DNA of 64,000 bases from Oscillospiraceae bacterium (GTDB lineage: Bacteria; Bacillota; Clostridia; Oscillospirales; Ruminococcaceae): assembly GCA_009778065.1 (NCBI GenBank), contig WRKM01000007.1, positions 42,588 through 106,587 on the forward strand. Reading direction: 5' to 3'. Positions 1 to 8,790 of the stretch are shown in pieces. Position 1 is the first letter of the stretch. The number at the start of each line of letters is the position of its first letter. Below the pieces are notes generated by a model. The model saw nothing but the letters and a program-made list of their open reading frames with translations, was not told where the DNA came from and did no database searches. Both the position numbers and the translations under genes were made by a program.

Positions 1-1517
1 GTTTGAGCAAAGAGCGTGGGGTCATAATTTTCAATATAATCGGATTTTATTTTATTTTCGAGTGCGCGTTTATATGCTCGCCATGAAGCCATGAGCAATT
101 CAAGGTAGGTATGATAAGATGTCTCGCGGTTGTAGATACGGCATAGGTTCTCATCAGCGTTTTGCAGGGCAAATTCGTAATATCTTACATCCTTGATGTA
201 TTTTGTGACCTCGAAAAGGGCGTATGATACCCAGTGGTCGCGGTGTATTACATAATCCTTGGCGATAAAATTCTCCACTGCCGCCTTCGCACCCTTTAGG
301 TGCTTTTTGTTTTTTGTATAAGCATATGCACGGGCAAGCCCGAAAGTAGCCTCGCCGTCATAATATACGGTACGAAATTCTTCTTTAGGTGCGAATCCGG
401 GAAATTCAAGTATATGCCAATACTCGCCCGTTACAGGGTTTTGGAGTTTTAAAATTCCGTTTGCGAGTACATTTACCGTGTCGGCATATTTACGATTTTT
501 AAAAACATCCATGTACTCGGTGTACATGATTATGGCGACCCCGTTCGCGCCGAGTTTTACCTCGCTGTCTTTACCGGGTTTTTGTTCGACTAAATAGGCG
601 GTTTTCTTATCCTTATATACGATGAATTTTTCCATATAGTCGAGTGCGGATTCGAGTTTAGGTATAAGCGCGTTGTCGCCGCTCATACGATAAAGATTTA
701 TAAGACTCCACAAAGAGGAGGCATGACGAACTATATTATAACTGTCCATTACACTGTTAAATATCGGGAAATAACCGTAAACGAACTTTCCGTCGTCTCC
801 GATTTGGCTTGCGAGATATTCTGAAGCGGCGATAATAGTATTTTTAACCTCTTCGCCGTCTATTATGTCGATTCGTCTTCTGCCATAATCTGCATGGTCG
901 TTATAAAGCTCGTGTATAACACAGTCTTCGCCGCAAAAGAGTCCGCGCGCATTGAAAACCGTAATTAAATCGGGTACATTTTCAAGTTGCGGGGTACTGC
1001 CGTAACACATTTTCAAATACCTGTTTATATTATCTAAGGAAATGCGGTTTGAGTTGTAATCTATGGCATGTGCTTCGATTTCTTTTTCGGAATAATAGGT
1101 GATAATTTTATTTCCGTTAATTTCAGCTTCAAGAAACGCATTCTTAAACTCTCTGTCAAACGAAATACCTAATCTCGTGAAATTTTTCCAGCCGTCTTTT
1201 GCCAATATTTTGTTTAGGTCAAGAGTCGCAATTTCCTCAAAGCTTATAACCACATCGGCTTTAACCCATACGTCATTAAGCGGCTTTTTTTCAGCGAAAG
1301 CGTTAAGGCTCTTTTCGGCATTCGCCCATGCACGCGACAATGAGTTTCCCGTTCCGTGAAAAACCTTAGCTCGTTTTATTTTATCGCAGACCGATAAAAA
1401 GACGACAAAGAAATCGTCTTTTCCGGTATTCTTGAGTAGCTCGGCAGTAAGCCCTGCGGTTATACCCTCGGACAATACATGCTTTTTGAGTATATCGACA
1501 CGTTTAAAACGCCCCAT
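1..1517 (-). CDS. Alpha-helical (six-hairpin-like) protein, C-terminus off the left edge
   Basis: This is an open frame of about 505 codons starting with ATG at 1517 and running off the window, so the C-terminus is missing. The start overlaps the pilT stop by one base (TAATG), which implies translational coupling. The first 120 residues (beginning MGRFKRVDIL) match nothing I recognise. The later part is rich in helices and aromatic pairs (for example YGYFPIFNSV, ASSLWSLINLYR, GEYWHILEFPGF, YYDGEATFGLARAYAY, HWVSYALFEV), a pattern typical of alpha/alpha-toroid proteins such as six-hairpin glycosidases. No signal peptide is seen, so it is probably cytosolic. Its position behind pilT suggests cotranscription but not necessarily a pilus role. 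The fold call is inference; the enzyme activity is unknown. Confidence 0.6.
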   Translation of the reverse strand, partial: MGRFKRVDILKKHVLSEGITAGLTAELLKNTGKDDFFVVFLSVCDKIKRAKVFHGTGNSLSRAWANAEKSLNAFAEKKPLNDVWVKADVVISFEEIATLDLNKILAKDGWKNFTRLGISFDREFKNAFLEAEINGNKIITYYSEKEIEAHAIDYNSNRISLDNINRYLKMCYGSTPQLENVPDLITVFNARGLFCGEDCVIHELYNDHADYGRRRIDIIDGEEVKNTIIAASEYLASQIGDDGKFVYGYFPIFNSVMDSYNIVRHASSLWSLINLYRMSGDNALIPKLESALDYMEKFIVYKDKKTAYLVEQKPGKDSEVKLGANGVAIIMYTEYMDVFKNRKYADTVNVLANGILKLQNPVTGEYWHILEFPGFAPKEEFRTVYYDGEATFGLARAYAYTKNKKHLKGAKAAVENFIAKDYVIHRDHWVSYALFEVTKYIKDVRYYEFALQNADENLCRIYNRETSYHTYLELLMASWRAYKRALENKIKSDYIENYDPTLFAQ

Positions 1518-2581
1518 TATTGATTGACCAACTTTCTTTCCATAAGTTCAGGAGATTCCGCAAAAGCGAGGGCATTTTCTTTGCTTATAACTTCTGACTT
1601 GTAGAGGTTTAGTATATTATTGTCCATACTTATCATTCCGCTTGCGGCGGATGCGTTGATAACAGTATCAATTTGGTGTACCTTACTTTCGCGAATCATG
1701 TTGCGGATTGCGTTATTACAGTGCATGATTTCAAAGGCGGGGACGAGTTTTCCGTTAACCGCGGGTATAAGTTTTTGTGAGATTACAGATTGCAACAGCT
1801 GTGAAAGCTGTACACGGATTTGCTGTTGTTGATTAGAAGGGAAGACGTCTATAATACGGTTCACGGTATTCGCCGCGCCGACCGAGTGAAGCGTGGAAAT
1901 AACGAGATGTCCTGTTTCAGCCGCTGTCATAGCTGTGCTGATAGTTTCATAATCGCGCATTTCCCCGACCAAAATAACATCGGGCGATTGTCTGAGGGCG
2001 GCTCTCAGTGCGGGTACATACCCTTCTGTATCGGCTCTTACTTCACGCTGACTTATGATACTTTTGACATTGCGATGCAGATACTCTATCGGCTCTTCGA
2101 GGGTAATGATATGACCGTTTCGGTTGTTATTTATGCGGCTTATGATACAGGCGAGGGTCGTGGATTTTCCGCCCCCGGCGGGACCGGTCACGAGAACTAA
2201 GCCCTTAGTTTTTTCAGAAATAGACATAACATCTTCGGGAATATTCAAGTCCTTATAACCCGGTACATCAAAAGGCACTATCCTTATTACAGCCGCTAAA
2301 GAACCGCGCTGTTTATATGCGGAAATCCTGAACCGTGACAGTCCTTTTACAGAAACAGAAAAGTCGTCATCGCCGTTATCGAGCAGACGCACAGGGTCAC
2401 GTCCCGCTAAAACATATGCTTCTTTTATGATTCGCTCGGTGTCCTCCGGCAGGAGAATACTACCGTCACAGGACTGTATCTCACCCCCGCATTTTAAAGA
2501 TAAACCAAGACCCGATACTATGAAAATATCCGACGCCTTTTTGTCTACCGCTTCCTTTAAAAGCTGTGAAAACCCTACCAT
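1517..2581 (-). CDS. pilT: PilT-type twitching/retraction ATPase
   Basis: This is a 354-aa secretion-superfamily hexameric ATPase expected to power pilus retraction at the inner face of the membrane. Visible motifs are the Walker A GPAGGGKST at residues 133-141, an Asp-box LEEPIEYLH near 161-169, a Walker B-type DVILVGEMRD at 201-210 and the His box STLHS near 229-233, all in PilT spacing and at PilT length. The start is the ATG preceded by AGGAGG, which itself lies in the last codons of the upstream gene. It follows pilC and four small one-TM proteins in the same direction. No PilB extension ATPase is in the window, so it may be encoded elsewhere, or this protein may serve the whole system. 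Confidence 0.93.
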   Translation of the reverse strand: MVGFSQLLKEAVDKKASDIFIVSGLGLSLKCGGEIQSCDGSILLPEDTERIIKEAYVLAGRDPVRLLDNGDDDFSVSVKGLSRFRISAYKQRGSLAAVIRIVPFDVPGYKDLNIPEDVMSISEKTKGLVLVTGPAGGGKSTTLACIISRINNNRNGHIITLEEPIEYLHRNVKSIISQREVRADTEGYVPALRAALRQSPDVILVGEMRDYETISTAMTAAETGHLVISTLHSVGAANTVNRIIDVFPSNQQQQIRVQLSQLLQSVISQKLIPAVNGKLVPAFEIMHCNNAIRNMIRESKVHQIDTVINASAASGMISMDNNILNLYKSEVISKENALAFAESPELMERKLVNQ

Positions 2582-2587
2582 ATACTG

Positions 2588-3007
2588 CTATTCCTCCTCA
2601 AATATCATTTTCGGCTGTCCGCCGAAGCCTTGCCCTTGTTGTTGTTCCGGTTGCCCTTGGGCGTCGGCTGTTTTTGCCATTGCCGCCCATTCCTCGCGAA
2701 CCAAACCGTCCTCGGTAACTATTAGACTTACTCTAAGCTCGCGGTTTTGGTCGATTTCTTCTGCGAAGGTTATTATATCGCCTACGTTATAAAGACTAAG
2801 CTCTATTTCCGTGAGTCTGAGTACTGCTCTATATTCGGCATCGTAAAACGCCGTGGTCGTTTGTGCCGCTCTTTCTGCGAGATTAAGCTCTGATTTTGCC
2901 GAAAGCCGCGCTAAAACCGCAAAGACCATAAGACATAAAACAATCAGTACCGCAAAAAGAGAAGCGATTCCGACACTCATTGGTCGTCTTCTTTTACTTT
3001 CGCTCAT
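2588..3007 (-). CDS. Small one-TM pilus/secretion-locus protein
   Basis: This is a 139-aa protein with a basic N-terminus (SKRRRPMSVG), one hydrophobic helix at about residues 12-32, then a periplasmic or extracellular domain with a Gln/Gly-rich tail (QGQPEQQQGQGFGGQP). This is the layout of PilX-like or minor pseudopilin proteins, but no clear prepilin peptidase site (G followed by F/M and E at +5) is visible. It overlaps the upstream gene by 4 bp and its end carries the pilT ribosome binding site, so it is tightly operonic. A pilus assembly role is inferred from context only. Confidence 0.75.
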   Translation of the reverse strand: MSESKRRRPMSVGIASLFAVLIVLCLMVFAVLARLSAKSELNLAERAAQTTTAFYDAEYRAVLRLTEIELSLYNVGDIITFAEEIDQNRELRVSLIVTEDGLVREEWAAMAKTADAQGQPEQQQGQGFGGQPKMIFEEE

Positions 3008-3435
3008 GTCTGTTCCCCCTTTGCTACCGCGACGGTAAGGTTATAGAGTATTTCATTTGGTGCAAAGGAACCTACGGTTATTTCCGCAATGCTCAAGCCG
3101 TCTTTCTCTTGCGCTTCCAGAGAAAGATAGAACCTGTCGTGTGTTGTCGTGCTGTAATATGCAGGTACTATTTCCCAGTTTTCATCGTATATTATAAGCT
3201 CTGTATTAAATACACCCAACAGCTGCGCTGTCTTTTCTGTATCTCCGTCCGATGCTTTAAAAACCTCTGCGGTGTTTTGTGCCAATATTACCGCATAAGT
3301 TAGGTCGCGGCTTTTTTCTCCGTCAGTATACGCTTCGGAAAAGAGCATAACACAAGCCGCCGCTGACAACGAGAAAAATAACATAACAACTATAAGCTCC
3401 GCCAAAAGCAAATTTTTTCCCGCTAATCGTGTCAC
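3004..3435 (-). CDS. Small one-TM pseudopilin-like protein
   Basis: This is a 143-aa protein with an N-terminal stretch MTRLAGKNLLLAELIVVMLFFSLSAAACV that looks like a minor pilin helix (a short basic leader, then a hydrophobic segment with Glu early in it), followed by a soluble domain of about 105 residues. It overlaps its neighbours by 4 bp on both sides. The Glu at residue 14 inside the hydrophobic segment resembles the conserved Glu5 of mature type IV pilins, which makes a pilin-like role plausible. No specific family name is claimed. Confidence 0.75.
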   Translation of the reverse strand: MTRLAGKNLLLAELIVVMLFFSLSAAACVMLFSEAYTDGEKSRDLTYAVILAQNTAEVFKASDGDTEKTAQLLGVFNTELIIYDENWEIVPAYYSTTTHDRFYLSLEAQEKDGLSIAEITVGSFAPNEILYNLTVAVAKGEQT

Positions 3436-3944
3436 GTACCCACCTCCGCCCTATTGTCCGAATTTATATTTACAAATACGCTTTTACCGTCTATCGTTAT
3501 TTTAATTAAAGACGGCGAGAGCATCTCAAAATCTAAACTTTCGACAGGCAGAATTTCAACGCCTATACTTAAATTAGGTTTTTCACCGTCAAAGGTAAGA
3601 AATTCATTTATATAACCGTCACGATAATAGATATAAACGGCAATTTCCCCGCTCATTACAAAAAACTCATCGCTGTCGTCTGTATAATACTCGGTTAAAA
3701 CAAGAGTACTGACGCCGTCAATCTCTTCAAGTCTTATCGAGTCCGCGCGGTCGGACATGCGAATTTTTTGTGTTATATATAAAAGCGGTGTACGCTCATA
3801 ATAGCGTTCGTCAGCGGAGGCAGAAACACTGCGGAACGATGATGCACCCATCAGCAGAACCAACGTAAGAAACAACGCAAACACGGTGAAAAGCGTTATG
3901 CTCACCGCAAAGTTCAGCGAATTATGCTTTTGTCCTCTTTTCAT
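3432..3944 (-). CDS. One-TM secretion-locus protein, DUF4860-like
   Basis: This is a 170-aa protein with a basic N-terminus, one TM helix at about residues 12-34 (AVSITLFTVFALFLTLVLLMG) and an extracytoplasmic beta-rich domain containing pairs of Asp-rich turns. Length, topology and position between pilC and pilT match DUF4860 proteins of Clostridia type IV pilus/type II secretion-like loci. It is probably a minor pseudopilin or assembly factor. The family assignment is from memory of the pattern and is moderately sure. Confidence 0.75.
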   Translation of the reverse strand: MKRGQKHNSLNFAVSITLFTVFALFLTLVLLMGASSFRSVSASADERYYERTPLLYITQKIRMSDRADSIRLEEIDGVSTLVLTEYYTDDSDEFFVMSGEIAVYIYYRDGYINEFLTFDGEKPNLSIGVEILPVESLDFEMLSPSLIKITIDGKSVFVNINSDNRAEVGT

Positions 3945-3947
3945 AAC

Positions 3948-4274
3948 TTAAGAAGCACCCCGTTCCGTTACAATTATATTGGGCAGGAGATTGTCGGCAA
4001 TTTTATCATAGAAAACAATGTACTTGCTTCGGTTTATGACAAGGTTGTAGTTTTCTTCAAGGTATTCGATGCTGTTAGGGTACATGCCTTCGTATGCGTA
4101 GCAACTCGCAACGGCACGCATTACACTGTCCCGTGCCGCTCTGAGAGCTTCCTCCCCCGATGTCTCCACAGCATTGTTAAGCATGATTAACACAAAGGCG
4201 GCGAATGAAACAAAAACCGCGACGGTTATTATAACCGCCGGAATAGCAGATTTGCTTTTATTTTTTGTTATCAT
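3948..4274 (-). CDS. Small one-TM pilin-like protein
   Basis: This is a 108-aa protein if it starts at the ATG preceded by GCGAGG (MITKNKSKSAIPAV). A 15-codon upstream extension lacks a ribosome site and overlaps pilC. It has one TM helix at about residues 9-32 and then a domain with ASCYAYEGMYPNSIEYLEENYNL, a pattern resembling the alpha-C and variable region of short pseudopilins. It lies directly downstream of pilC. It is a candidate major or minor subunit of the pseudopilus; no prepilin cleavage site is obvious. Confidence 0.78.
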   Translation of the reverse strand: MITKNKSKSAIPAVIITVAVFVSFAAFVLIMLNNAVETSGEEALRAARDSVMRAVASCYAYEGMYPNSIEYLEENYNLVINRSKYIVFYDKIADNLLPNIIVTERGAS

Positions 4275-4311
4275 AAAAACCTCGCTTAAAACAAAGCATT
4301 GACCGTAAGTA

Positions 4312-5349
4312 TCAGCCACCCATCACCGCGAGAAGCGGGAACATTACCGAAAGAAGAACCAATCCGATTAAAAGCGACATAATGAACGCCATAGCCGGCT
4401 CGATTCTGCCGATGAGCGTTTCTATACTTATTGCCGCCTCTTCTTCGCTTTTTTCGGCGATAAGTTCCATAATATCGTCTGTACTCCCTGTCTTAAAGCT
4501 GAGAGCGAGCATACGGCAATAAACGGGGGAAAGGATTTTAGTTTCAAGGATGGCATCGTTAAAGGACAGTCCCTCTGATACGGCTTGTTTACACTTAGAA
4601 ATTTTTTCAACCGCTAATTTATTCGGCGCGAAAGCTAAAGCGAGCGATAACGATTCGTCTATATCTAAACCGCTTTTAAGTGTCATAGCCATAGAGGCGG
4701 AAAAACGTGCCGTTAAAAGACTTCTCATCAAAGCTGAATTTTTAAAGATGCTCGAAAATAAAGCCTTAGCACCTTCCCGCAGGGTGTATACTTTATATAT
4801 TACGAAAATTGCAATAATTATTGCCGCGGCAATTAACAGGATAAAAATTGAAAACTGTTCGACAAAGCTACCTATTCTCATAAGCATACCCGCCGTTGAA
4901 TTAAATGAAATACCGAGTTGTTCAAAAACCGTTTCAAAAACAGGTAAAACCTTAGTCAGAAGAATCCACATGACACAAAGTAAAAGCGCGAAAAGCACCA
5001 GCGGAAAAACCACCGCGCTTTTTACGCTCTCTTTAATTTTAGCGTCTCGGTCATAATAAACAGCAAGCGAACGCAACACGGAATCGAGCCGTCCTGTCTT
5101 TTCCCCGATTTTAAACATATCAACGGCGTATTTAGGAAACCCGCCGACCTTTTCGGTTGCCGCCGAAAAACTGCCGCCGTCCTTCATCTCGTCATAGAGA
5201 GACGAAAGAAAGAGCTTTGCCTTTTGGTTATCTTCATCGTCAATAAGCATCAGAAGCCCATCGTTTATGGGAATACCCGTCTCAATTATCATGGCGAGTT
5301 CTGTGCAGAAAGCCGATAAAAACGTACCTGATTTTAATTTGAATTTCAT
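4312..5349 (-). CDS. pilC: PilC/GspF inner-membrane platform protein
   Basis: This is a 345-aa type II secretion F-domain protein, the membrane platform that couples the ATPase to pilin movement. Two T2SSF repeats are visible (about residues 8-130 and 210-335), each with a helical bundle, and TM segments at about 113-133, 165-187 and 315-340. The motif FKIGEKTGRLDSVLRSLA in repeat 1 and SFKTGSTDDIMELIAEKS in repeat 2 are family signatures. The start ATG follows GGGAG. It begins 22 bp after the transglutaminase gene, so it probably shares that promoter. Confidence 0.93.
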   Translation of the reverse strand: MKFKLKSGTFLSAFCTELAMIIETGIPINDGLLMLIDDEDNQKAKLFLSSLYDEMKDGGSFSAATEKVGGFPKYAVDMFKIGEKTGRLDSVLRSLAVYYDRDAKIKESVKSAVVFPLVLFALLLCVMWILLTKVLPVFETVFEQLGISFNSTAGMLMRIGSFVEQFSIFILLIAAAIIIAIFVIYKVYTLREGAKALFSSIFKNSALMRSLLTARFSASMAMTLKSGLDIDESLSLALAFAPNKLAVEKISKCKQAVSEGLSFNDAILETKILSPVYCRMLALSFKTGSTDDIMELIAEKSEEEAAISIETLIGRIEPAMAFIMSLLIGLVLLSVMFPLLAVMGG

Positions 5350-5371
5350 ATTAAGTTTTATCTCCCGATTT

Positions 5372-6640
5372 TTAATATTGAAACAGCGTGGTATAATTGC
5401 TTCTGTTGTTCACAAAAGCGCGGAATCCCGTATTAGTATCTCCGTTTACAGCCGCAAATGTCGGCTCCATCAACGTCCATCTGCTGCCGTCAAATATAAT
5501 CCAACTGTTGACCTGTCCTGTTTCACTTGAAAAGGTGGTTATCCACGCATGATAGATGTCGCCGGCATAACCTTCTTCAAGCTTTGTCGGGATTCCCTGA
5601 CTACGGAGCATTGCCGTCATTCCCGATGAATAGTCGAAGCAGATACCCTTTTTATCTCTCATAAGCTCTGCAAGGTCGGGTACATAACCGGAACGGACAT
5701 TTTCTGCCCTGTGGTCGTCGTATACAACATTATCTACAAACCAGTTATAGACTGCGCTGATTCTATCAAGTTCGTTAGAGCTTCCCGCGCTGAGTTCGGA
5801 GGCTTTTGTCACTACGGTTGAATTAGCGGTATAGTTGACGTAGAAATTCGGCATTAAAAACGGCGTATTAGTGTTACTTATTGAAGCGGTCACTACGATA
5901 TTGTCAACGGGACTAACTACAGTTGTCCCAGCATTTCCTTCAAAAAGCTGGACTGTGTAGCTTCCGTTCCCTGCGCTGAGTGGAAACGAATTGTTACTGC
6001 CGTCTGTCGGGAGGTGGTATTTATATGTAGTACCGCTCGGTGTAACTATTTGCAGAATTATCCTCTGGCGTGAACCCGTATACTTTACCATTATATAACC
6101 GTCCGATGTATGCGAGTAGTCAATAACGGACTTATCGGTAGTGGATGTACTTGTCCCCGAAGCCTTCGGCATATTTATTGTGGCGGGTCGAGGCGTGGAA
6201 GCCGGTCCGGAGCCTGTAGGAATCGAAGAATCGACAATGGTTACGCTTTGAGGGTTGTTAGATGTTTCCGGCGGCGCGGTAGTAGGTGTCGGTGTAGTGG
6301 TTACAGGTGAGGACTCTGTCGTATCGGCAGATGTTTCGGGCGGTGAGGATTGCGTTATTTCCGGTATCGTATCAGACGGCGGGGGTTGCGTTATATCTGC
6401 CGACGAAACAGACGCCGAAGACTGCGCCGTGTCCTCAGATACGACAGACGGTGAGGATTCGGGTGCGGTTTCGGTTACGATGTTCGGAGATGTACCCGTG
6501 ACAGAATCGGTCGTATAAGTGTCCGACGAAATAGGTTCTGTCGATTCAATAGCGGGCGGCACGGTTTTATTACAGCCGTTAGCTACTATAAAAATGGCGA
6601 TAAAAAGAGCGATAATTGACGCTAATCTACGTTTTTCCAC
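5372..6640 (-). CDS. Transglutaminase-like lipoprotein
   Basis: This is a 422-aa lipoprotein with signal peptide and lipobox IFIVANGC, then a Ser/Thr/Pro-rich linker of about 130 residues, a beta-rich domain, and a C-terminal transglutaminase-like domain. Visible catalytic elements are Cys in GICFDYSS and His in YHAWIT. The usual third residue, Asp in a W-x-x-x-D-P-T element, reads WTLMEPT here (Glu). The start is GTG at 6640 with GGGAGGTG eight bases upstream; upstream ATGs fall at or before the transcription start of the 17-bp-spaced promoter. It is first in the pilus operon, so it may process or cross-link cell-surface material. The substrate is unknown. Confidence 0.88.
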   Translation of the reverse strand: MEKRRLASIIALFIAIFIVANGCNKTVPPAIESTEPISSDTYTTDSVTGTSPNIVTETAPESSPSVVSEDTAQSSASVSSADITQPPPSDTIPEITQSSPPETSADTTESSPVTTTPTPTTAPPETSNNPQSVTIVDSSIPTGSGPASTPRPATINMPKASGTSTSTTDKSVIDYSHTSDGYIMVKYTGSRQRIILQIVTPSGTTYKYHLPTDGSNNSFPLSAGNGSYTVQLFEGNAGTTVVSPVDNIVVTASISNTNTPFLMPNFYVNYTANSTVVTKASELSAGSSNELDRISAVYNWFVDNVVYDDHRAENVRSGYVPDLAELMRDKKGICFDYSSGMTAMLRSQGIPTKLEEGYAGDIYHAWITTFSSETGQVNSWIIFDGSRWTLMEPTFAAVNGDTNTGFRAFVNNRSNYTTLFQY

Positions 6641-6694
6641 TACTTTCACCTCCCTCTTAGATTTATCATAATATAAAAATCCCATCCTGCTCTG

Positions 6695-6723
6695 ATTATA
6701 CCACATTTTTAAGCGTATGTCAA
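6695..6723 (-). promoter_or_regulatory. Sigma-A promoter of the transglutaminase-pil operon
   Basis: On the minus strand TTGACA (6718-6723), a 17-bp spacer and TATAAT (6695-6700) give a full consensus. The predicted transcription start lies close to 6688, which rules out the upstream ATGs and supports the GTG start at 6640. Confidence 0.85.
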
Positions 6724-6800
6724 CAATACAAAAGCAAAAAAGCGTCATACAATCAAAACTTTAACAGTAATATCATGGATGCCGCTTTATAGGGGGTAAT

Positions 6801-6852
6801 TTTTACAGCGTGCTTTTACAGCATATTTTTATAGCGTACTTTTGCAGAGTAC
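6801..6852. repeat. Four degenerate 13-bp tandem repeats
   Basis: Four consecutive 13-bp units of the form TTTTACAGCGTGC / TTTTACAGCATAT / TTTTATAGCGTAC / TTTTGCAGAGTAC, followed by a shorter relative (TTTAAAAAGTAC). They lie in the gap between the KTSC gene 3' end and the lipoprotein promoter. Function unknown. Confidence 0.75.
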
Positions 6853-6879
6853 TTTAAAAAGTACGGCAAAGAACGCCTG

Positions 6880-7086
6880 TCACGCCATACGACGGGAAGG
6901 AAATGCGGAGATTATCTTCTTCGTATAAAATTCATCATGAGCATCCGCCTTTATGAATTCCTCATAAACACTGTGCGGAACGCTGTTATACGAAAGTAGC
7001 TTATCATTTTGTAACTTCACAAACATGATTTTACCGTAATAGCTAACCGAGTCTATAATGCTTGACGAGATTTTAATTTCTTCCAT
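6880..7086 (-). CDS. KTSC-domain protein
   Basis: This is a 68-aa stand-alone KTSC domain. The family pattern is visible: S-S-I-I-D-S-V-S-Y near the start, a central LQNDKLLSYNSVPHSVYEEF and a C-terminal YTKKIISAFP. The start ATG has GGAGG six bases upstream. KTSC domains also occur at the C-terminus of some lysyl-tRNA synthetases; the function of the isolated form is not known to me. It is monocistronic here. Confidence 0.85.
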   Translation of the reverse strand: MEEIKISSSIIDSVSYYGKIMFVKLQNDKLLSYNSVPHSVYEEFIKADAHDEFYTKKIISAFPSRRMA

Positions 7087-7158
7087 GTTGAACCTCCATA
7101 AAAGAGATTATACCACATCTTGTGTTTCAATGCAAGCATTTTTTTGAAAAAAATTAAA

Positions 7159-8496
7159 TTATTTTTTTATTTTACTTATAAAATCCTTTAACACGTCGTT
7201 CATATCCGGTCGTCCTATTTCCTGGAGGCTGTACTCGACCCGCGTGTTTGGCTTGTTTATCTTTACTATACGGGTTAAATCAATCGGGGTAGCTATAATG
7301 ACGCTGTCACATTCTACACGCTCGATTGTGGCTGTGAGGTCGCGTATTTGCTCTTCTCCGTAGCCCATAGCCGGTAAAACACAGCCGATGTCGGGATAAA
7401 TACGGAATGTTTCGGCGAGTTTACCTACAGCGTAAGAGCGAGGGTCGATAATCTGCGCCGCGCCGAAACGTCTCGCCGCAACGACTCCCGCGCCGATTTT
7501 CATTTCACCGTGGGTCAGGGTAGGACCGTCTTCAATGACCAAAACGCGCTTCCCTTTTATTAAGTCGGGGTTCTGTACGCTTATGGTGGAAGCGGCGTCT
7601 ACGACTACTGCACCGGGGTTGACTAACTCGATATTTTTTCTGACAGTCTGAATATTTTCAAAGTCCGCACTGTCTATTTTATTTATTACAACGACGTCGG
7701 CTATACGGAGAGTTACCTCACCGGGGTAATAAGAAAGCTCATGTCCCGCCCTGTGGGGGTCTACTACAGTTACTGTAAGGTCGGGTTTATAGAACGGAAA
7801 GTCGTTATTTCCGCCGTCCCATAAAATTACGTCACAGCCGTCGGGGTCATTTTCCGCCGCTCTCAGAATAGCTTCATAGTCTACACCCGCATATATGACG
7901 TTACCGCGGGCGATATGCGGCTCGTATTCTTCCATCTCTTCGATTGTACATTGATGCTTTGCGAGGTCGTCTATAGTAGCGAAACGCTGAACCTTTTGTG
8001 ATTCGAGGTCGCCGTAGGGCATCGGATGCCGTATGGCTATTACTTTTAAGCCGTTTTCCATTAAAATCTCGGTTATACGGCGTGAGGTTTGACTCTTGCC
8101 GCATCCTGTACGAATCGCGCCGACGGCAATAACGGGCTTCGTACTTTTAATCATGGTGTCTTTATGTCCGATTAATTTAAAATCCGCACCTGCGGCGTTA
8201 ACCATCGCGCCTATGTTCATCACCTTTGAATAAGGTACGTCGCTGTATGAGAATACGCACTCATCGGCATCGAACTCTTTAATCAGCTTTTCGAGTTCGT
8301 CCTGCGCGTAAATGGGAATCCCATCGGGGTACAGCTCACCGGCTAAGGAAGACGGATACTTGCGGTCGGCAATGTCCGGAATCTGTGCGGCGGTAAACGC
8401 CATCACTTTGTAGGCGGGGTTATTCCTGTAAAATGTGTTAAAGTTGTGGAAATCTCGTCCCGCTGCGCCGATAATAATAGTTTTACGTTGGTTCAT
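7159..8496 (-). CDS. Cyclic 2,3-diphosphoglycerate synthetase-like P-loop protein
   Basis: This is a 445-aa cytosolic protein with an N-terminal Rossmann-like region (TIIIGAAGRDFHNFNTFYR) and a P-loop GAIRTGCGKS at residues 126-135, followed by IAIRHPMPYG, WDGGNNDFPF, VVDPHRAGHE and NKIDSA. These are hallmarks of the archaeal cyclic 2,3-diphosphoglycerate synthetase family and its bacterial homologues. In archaea the enzyme cyclises 2,3-DPG using ATP; the bacterial role is not established. The start ATG follows AAGGGTG. An upstream 35-codon extension would begin inside or upstream of the promoter and is rejected. It is monocistronic with its own promoter. Confidence 0.88.
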   Translation of the reverse strand: MNQRKTIIIGAAGRDFHNFNTFYRNNPAYKVMAFTAAQIPDIADRKYPSSLAGELYPDGIPIYAQDELEKLIKEFDADECVFSYSDVPYSKVMNIGAMVNAAGADFKLIGHKDTMIKSTKPVIAVGAIRTGCGKSQTSRRITEILMENGLKVIAIRHPMPYGDLESQKVQRFATIDDLAKHQCTIEEMEEYEPHIARGNVIYAGVDYEAILRAAENDPDGCDVILWDGGNNDFPFYKPDLTVTVVDPHRAGHELSYYPGEVTLRIADVVVINKIDSADFENIQTVRKNIELVNPGAVVVDAASTISVQNPDLIKGKRVLVIEDGPTLTHGEMKIGAGVVAARRFGAAQIIDPRSYAVGKLAETFRIYPDIGCVLPAMGYGEEQIRDLTATIERVECDSVIIATPIDLTRIVKINKPNTRVEYSLQEIGRPDMNDVLKDFISKIKK

Positions 8497-8538
8497 AAAT
8501 GTCACCCTTTCAAATTTTATCTTGTTTTTAACAATAAT

Positions 8539-8567
8539 ATGATAACCGAAAATTCGCTTTTTGTCAA
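8539..8567 (-). promoter_or_regulatory. Sigma-A promoter of the cDPG synthetase-like gene
   Basis: Minus strand TTGACA (8562-8567), 17-bp spacer, TATCAT (8539-8544), about 40 bp upstream of the ATG at 8496. Confidence 0.8.
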
Positions 8568-8646
8568 TTAAAATTTTAACAAATGCAAAAATTTTTAACA
8601 TTTTTTAAAAAATTTTTATTATATTGTAAGAAATTTTTAAAAATAG

Positions 8647-8675
8647 TTGACAAGAGCCGTAGTATCTGCTATAAT
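8647..8675 (+). promoter_or_regulatory. Promoter of tRNA-Lys
   Basis: TTGACA (8647-8652), 17-bp spacer, TATAAT (8670-8675), about 30 bp upstream of the tRNA 5' end. Perfect consensus, as expected for a stable RNA gene. Confidence 0.88.
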
Positions 8676-8705
8676 AATTCTTGTTGTGGCTTGAAGCTTT
8701 GAAAA

Positions 8706-8778
8706 GACCCACTAGCTCAGTCGGCAGAGCACCTGCCTTTTAAGCAGGGTGTCCCGCGTTCGAATCGCGGGTGGGTCA
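8706..8778 (+). tRNA. tRNA-Lys (TTT)
   Basis: A 73-nt cloverleaf: acceptor GACCCAC/GTGGGTC, D-arm GCTC/GAGC, anticodon stem CCTGC/GCAGG with loop CTTTTAA (anticodon TTT), T-arm CCCGC-GTTCGAAT-GCGGG, discriminator A. CCA is not encoded. It has its own promoter and a strong terminator directly downstream. Confidence 0.97.
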
Positions 8779-8790
8779 GTACATTTCAGA

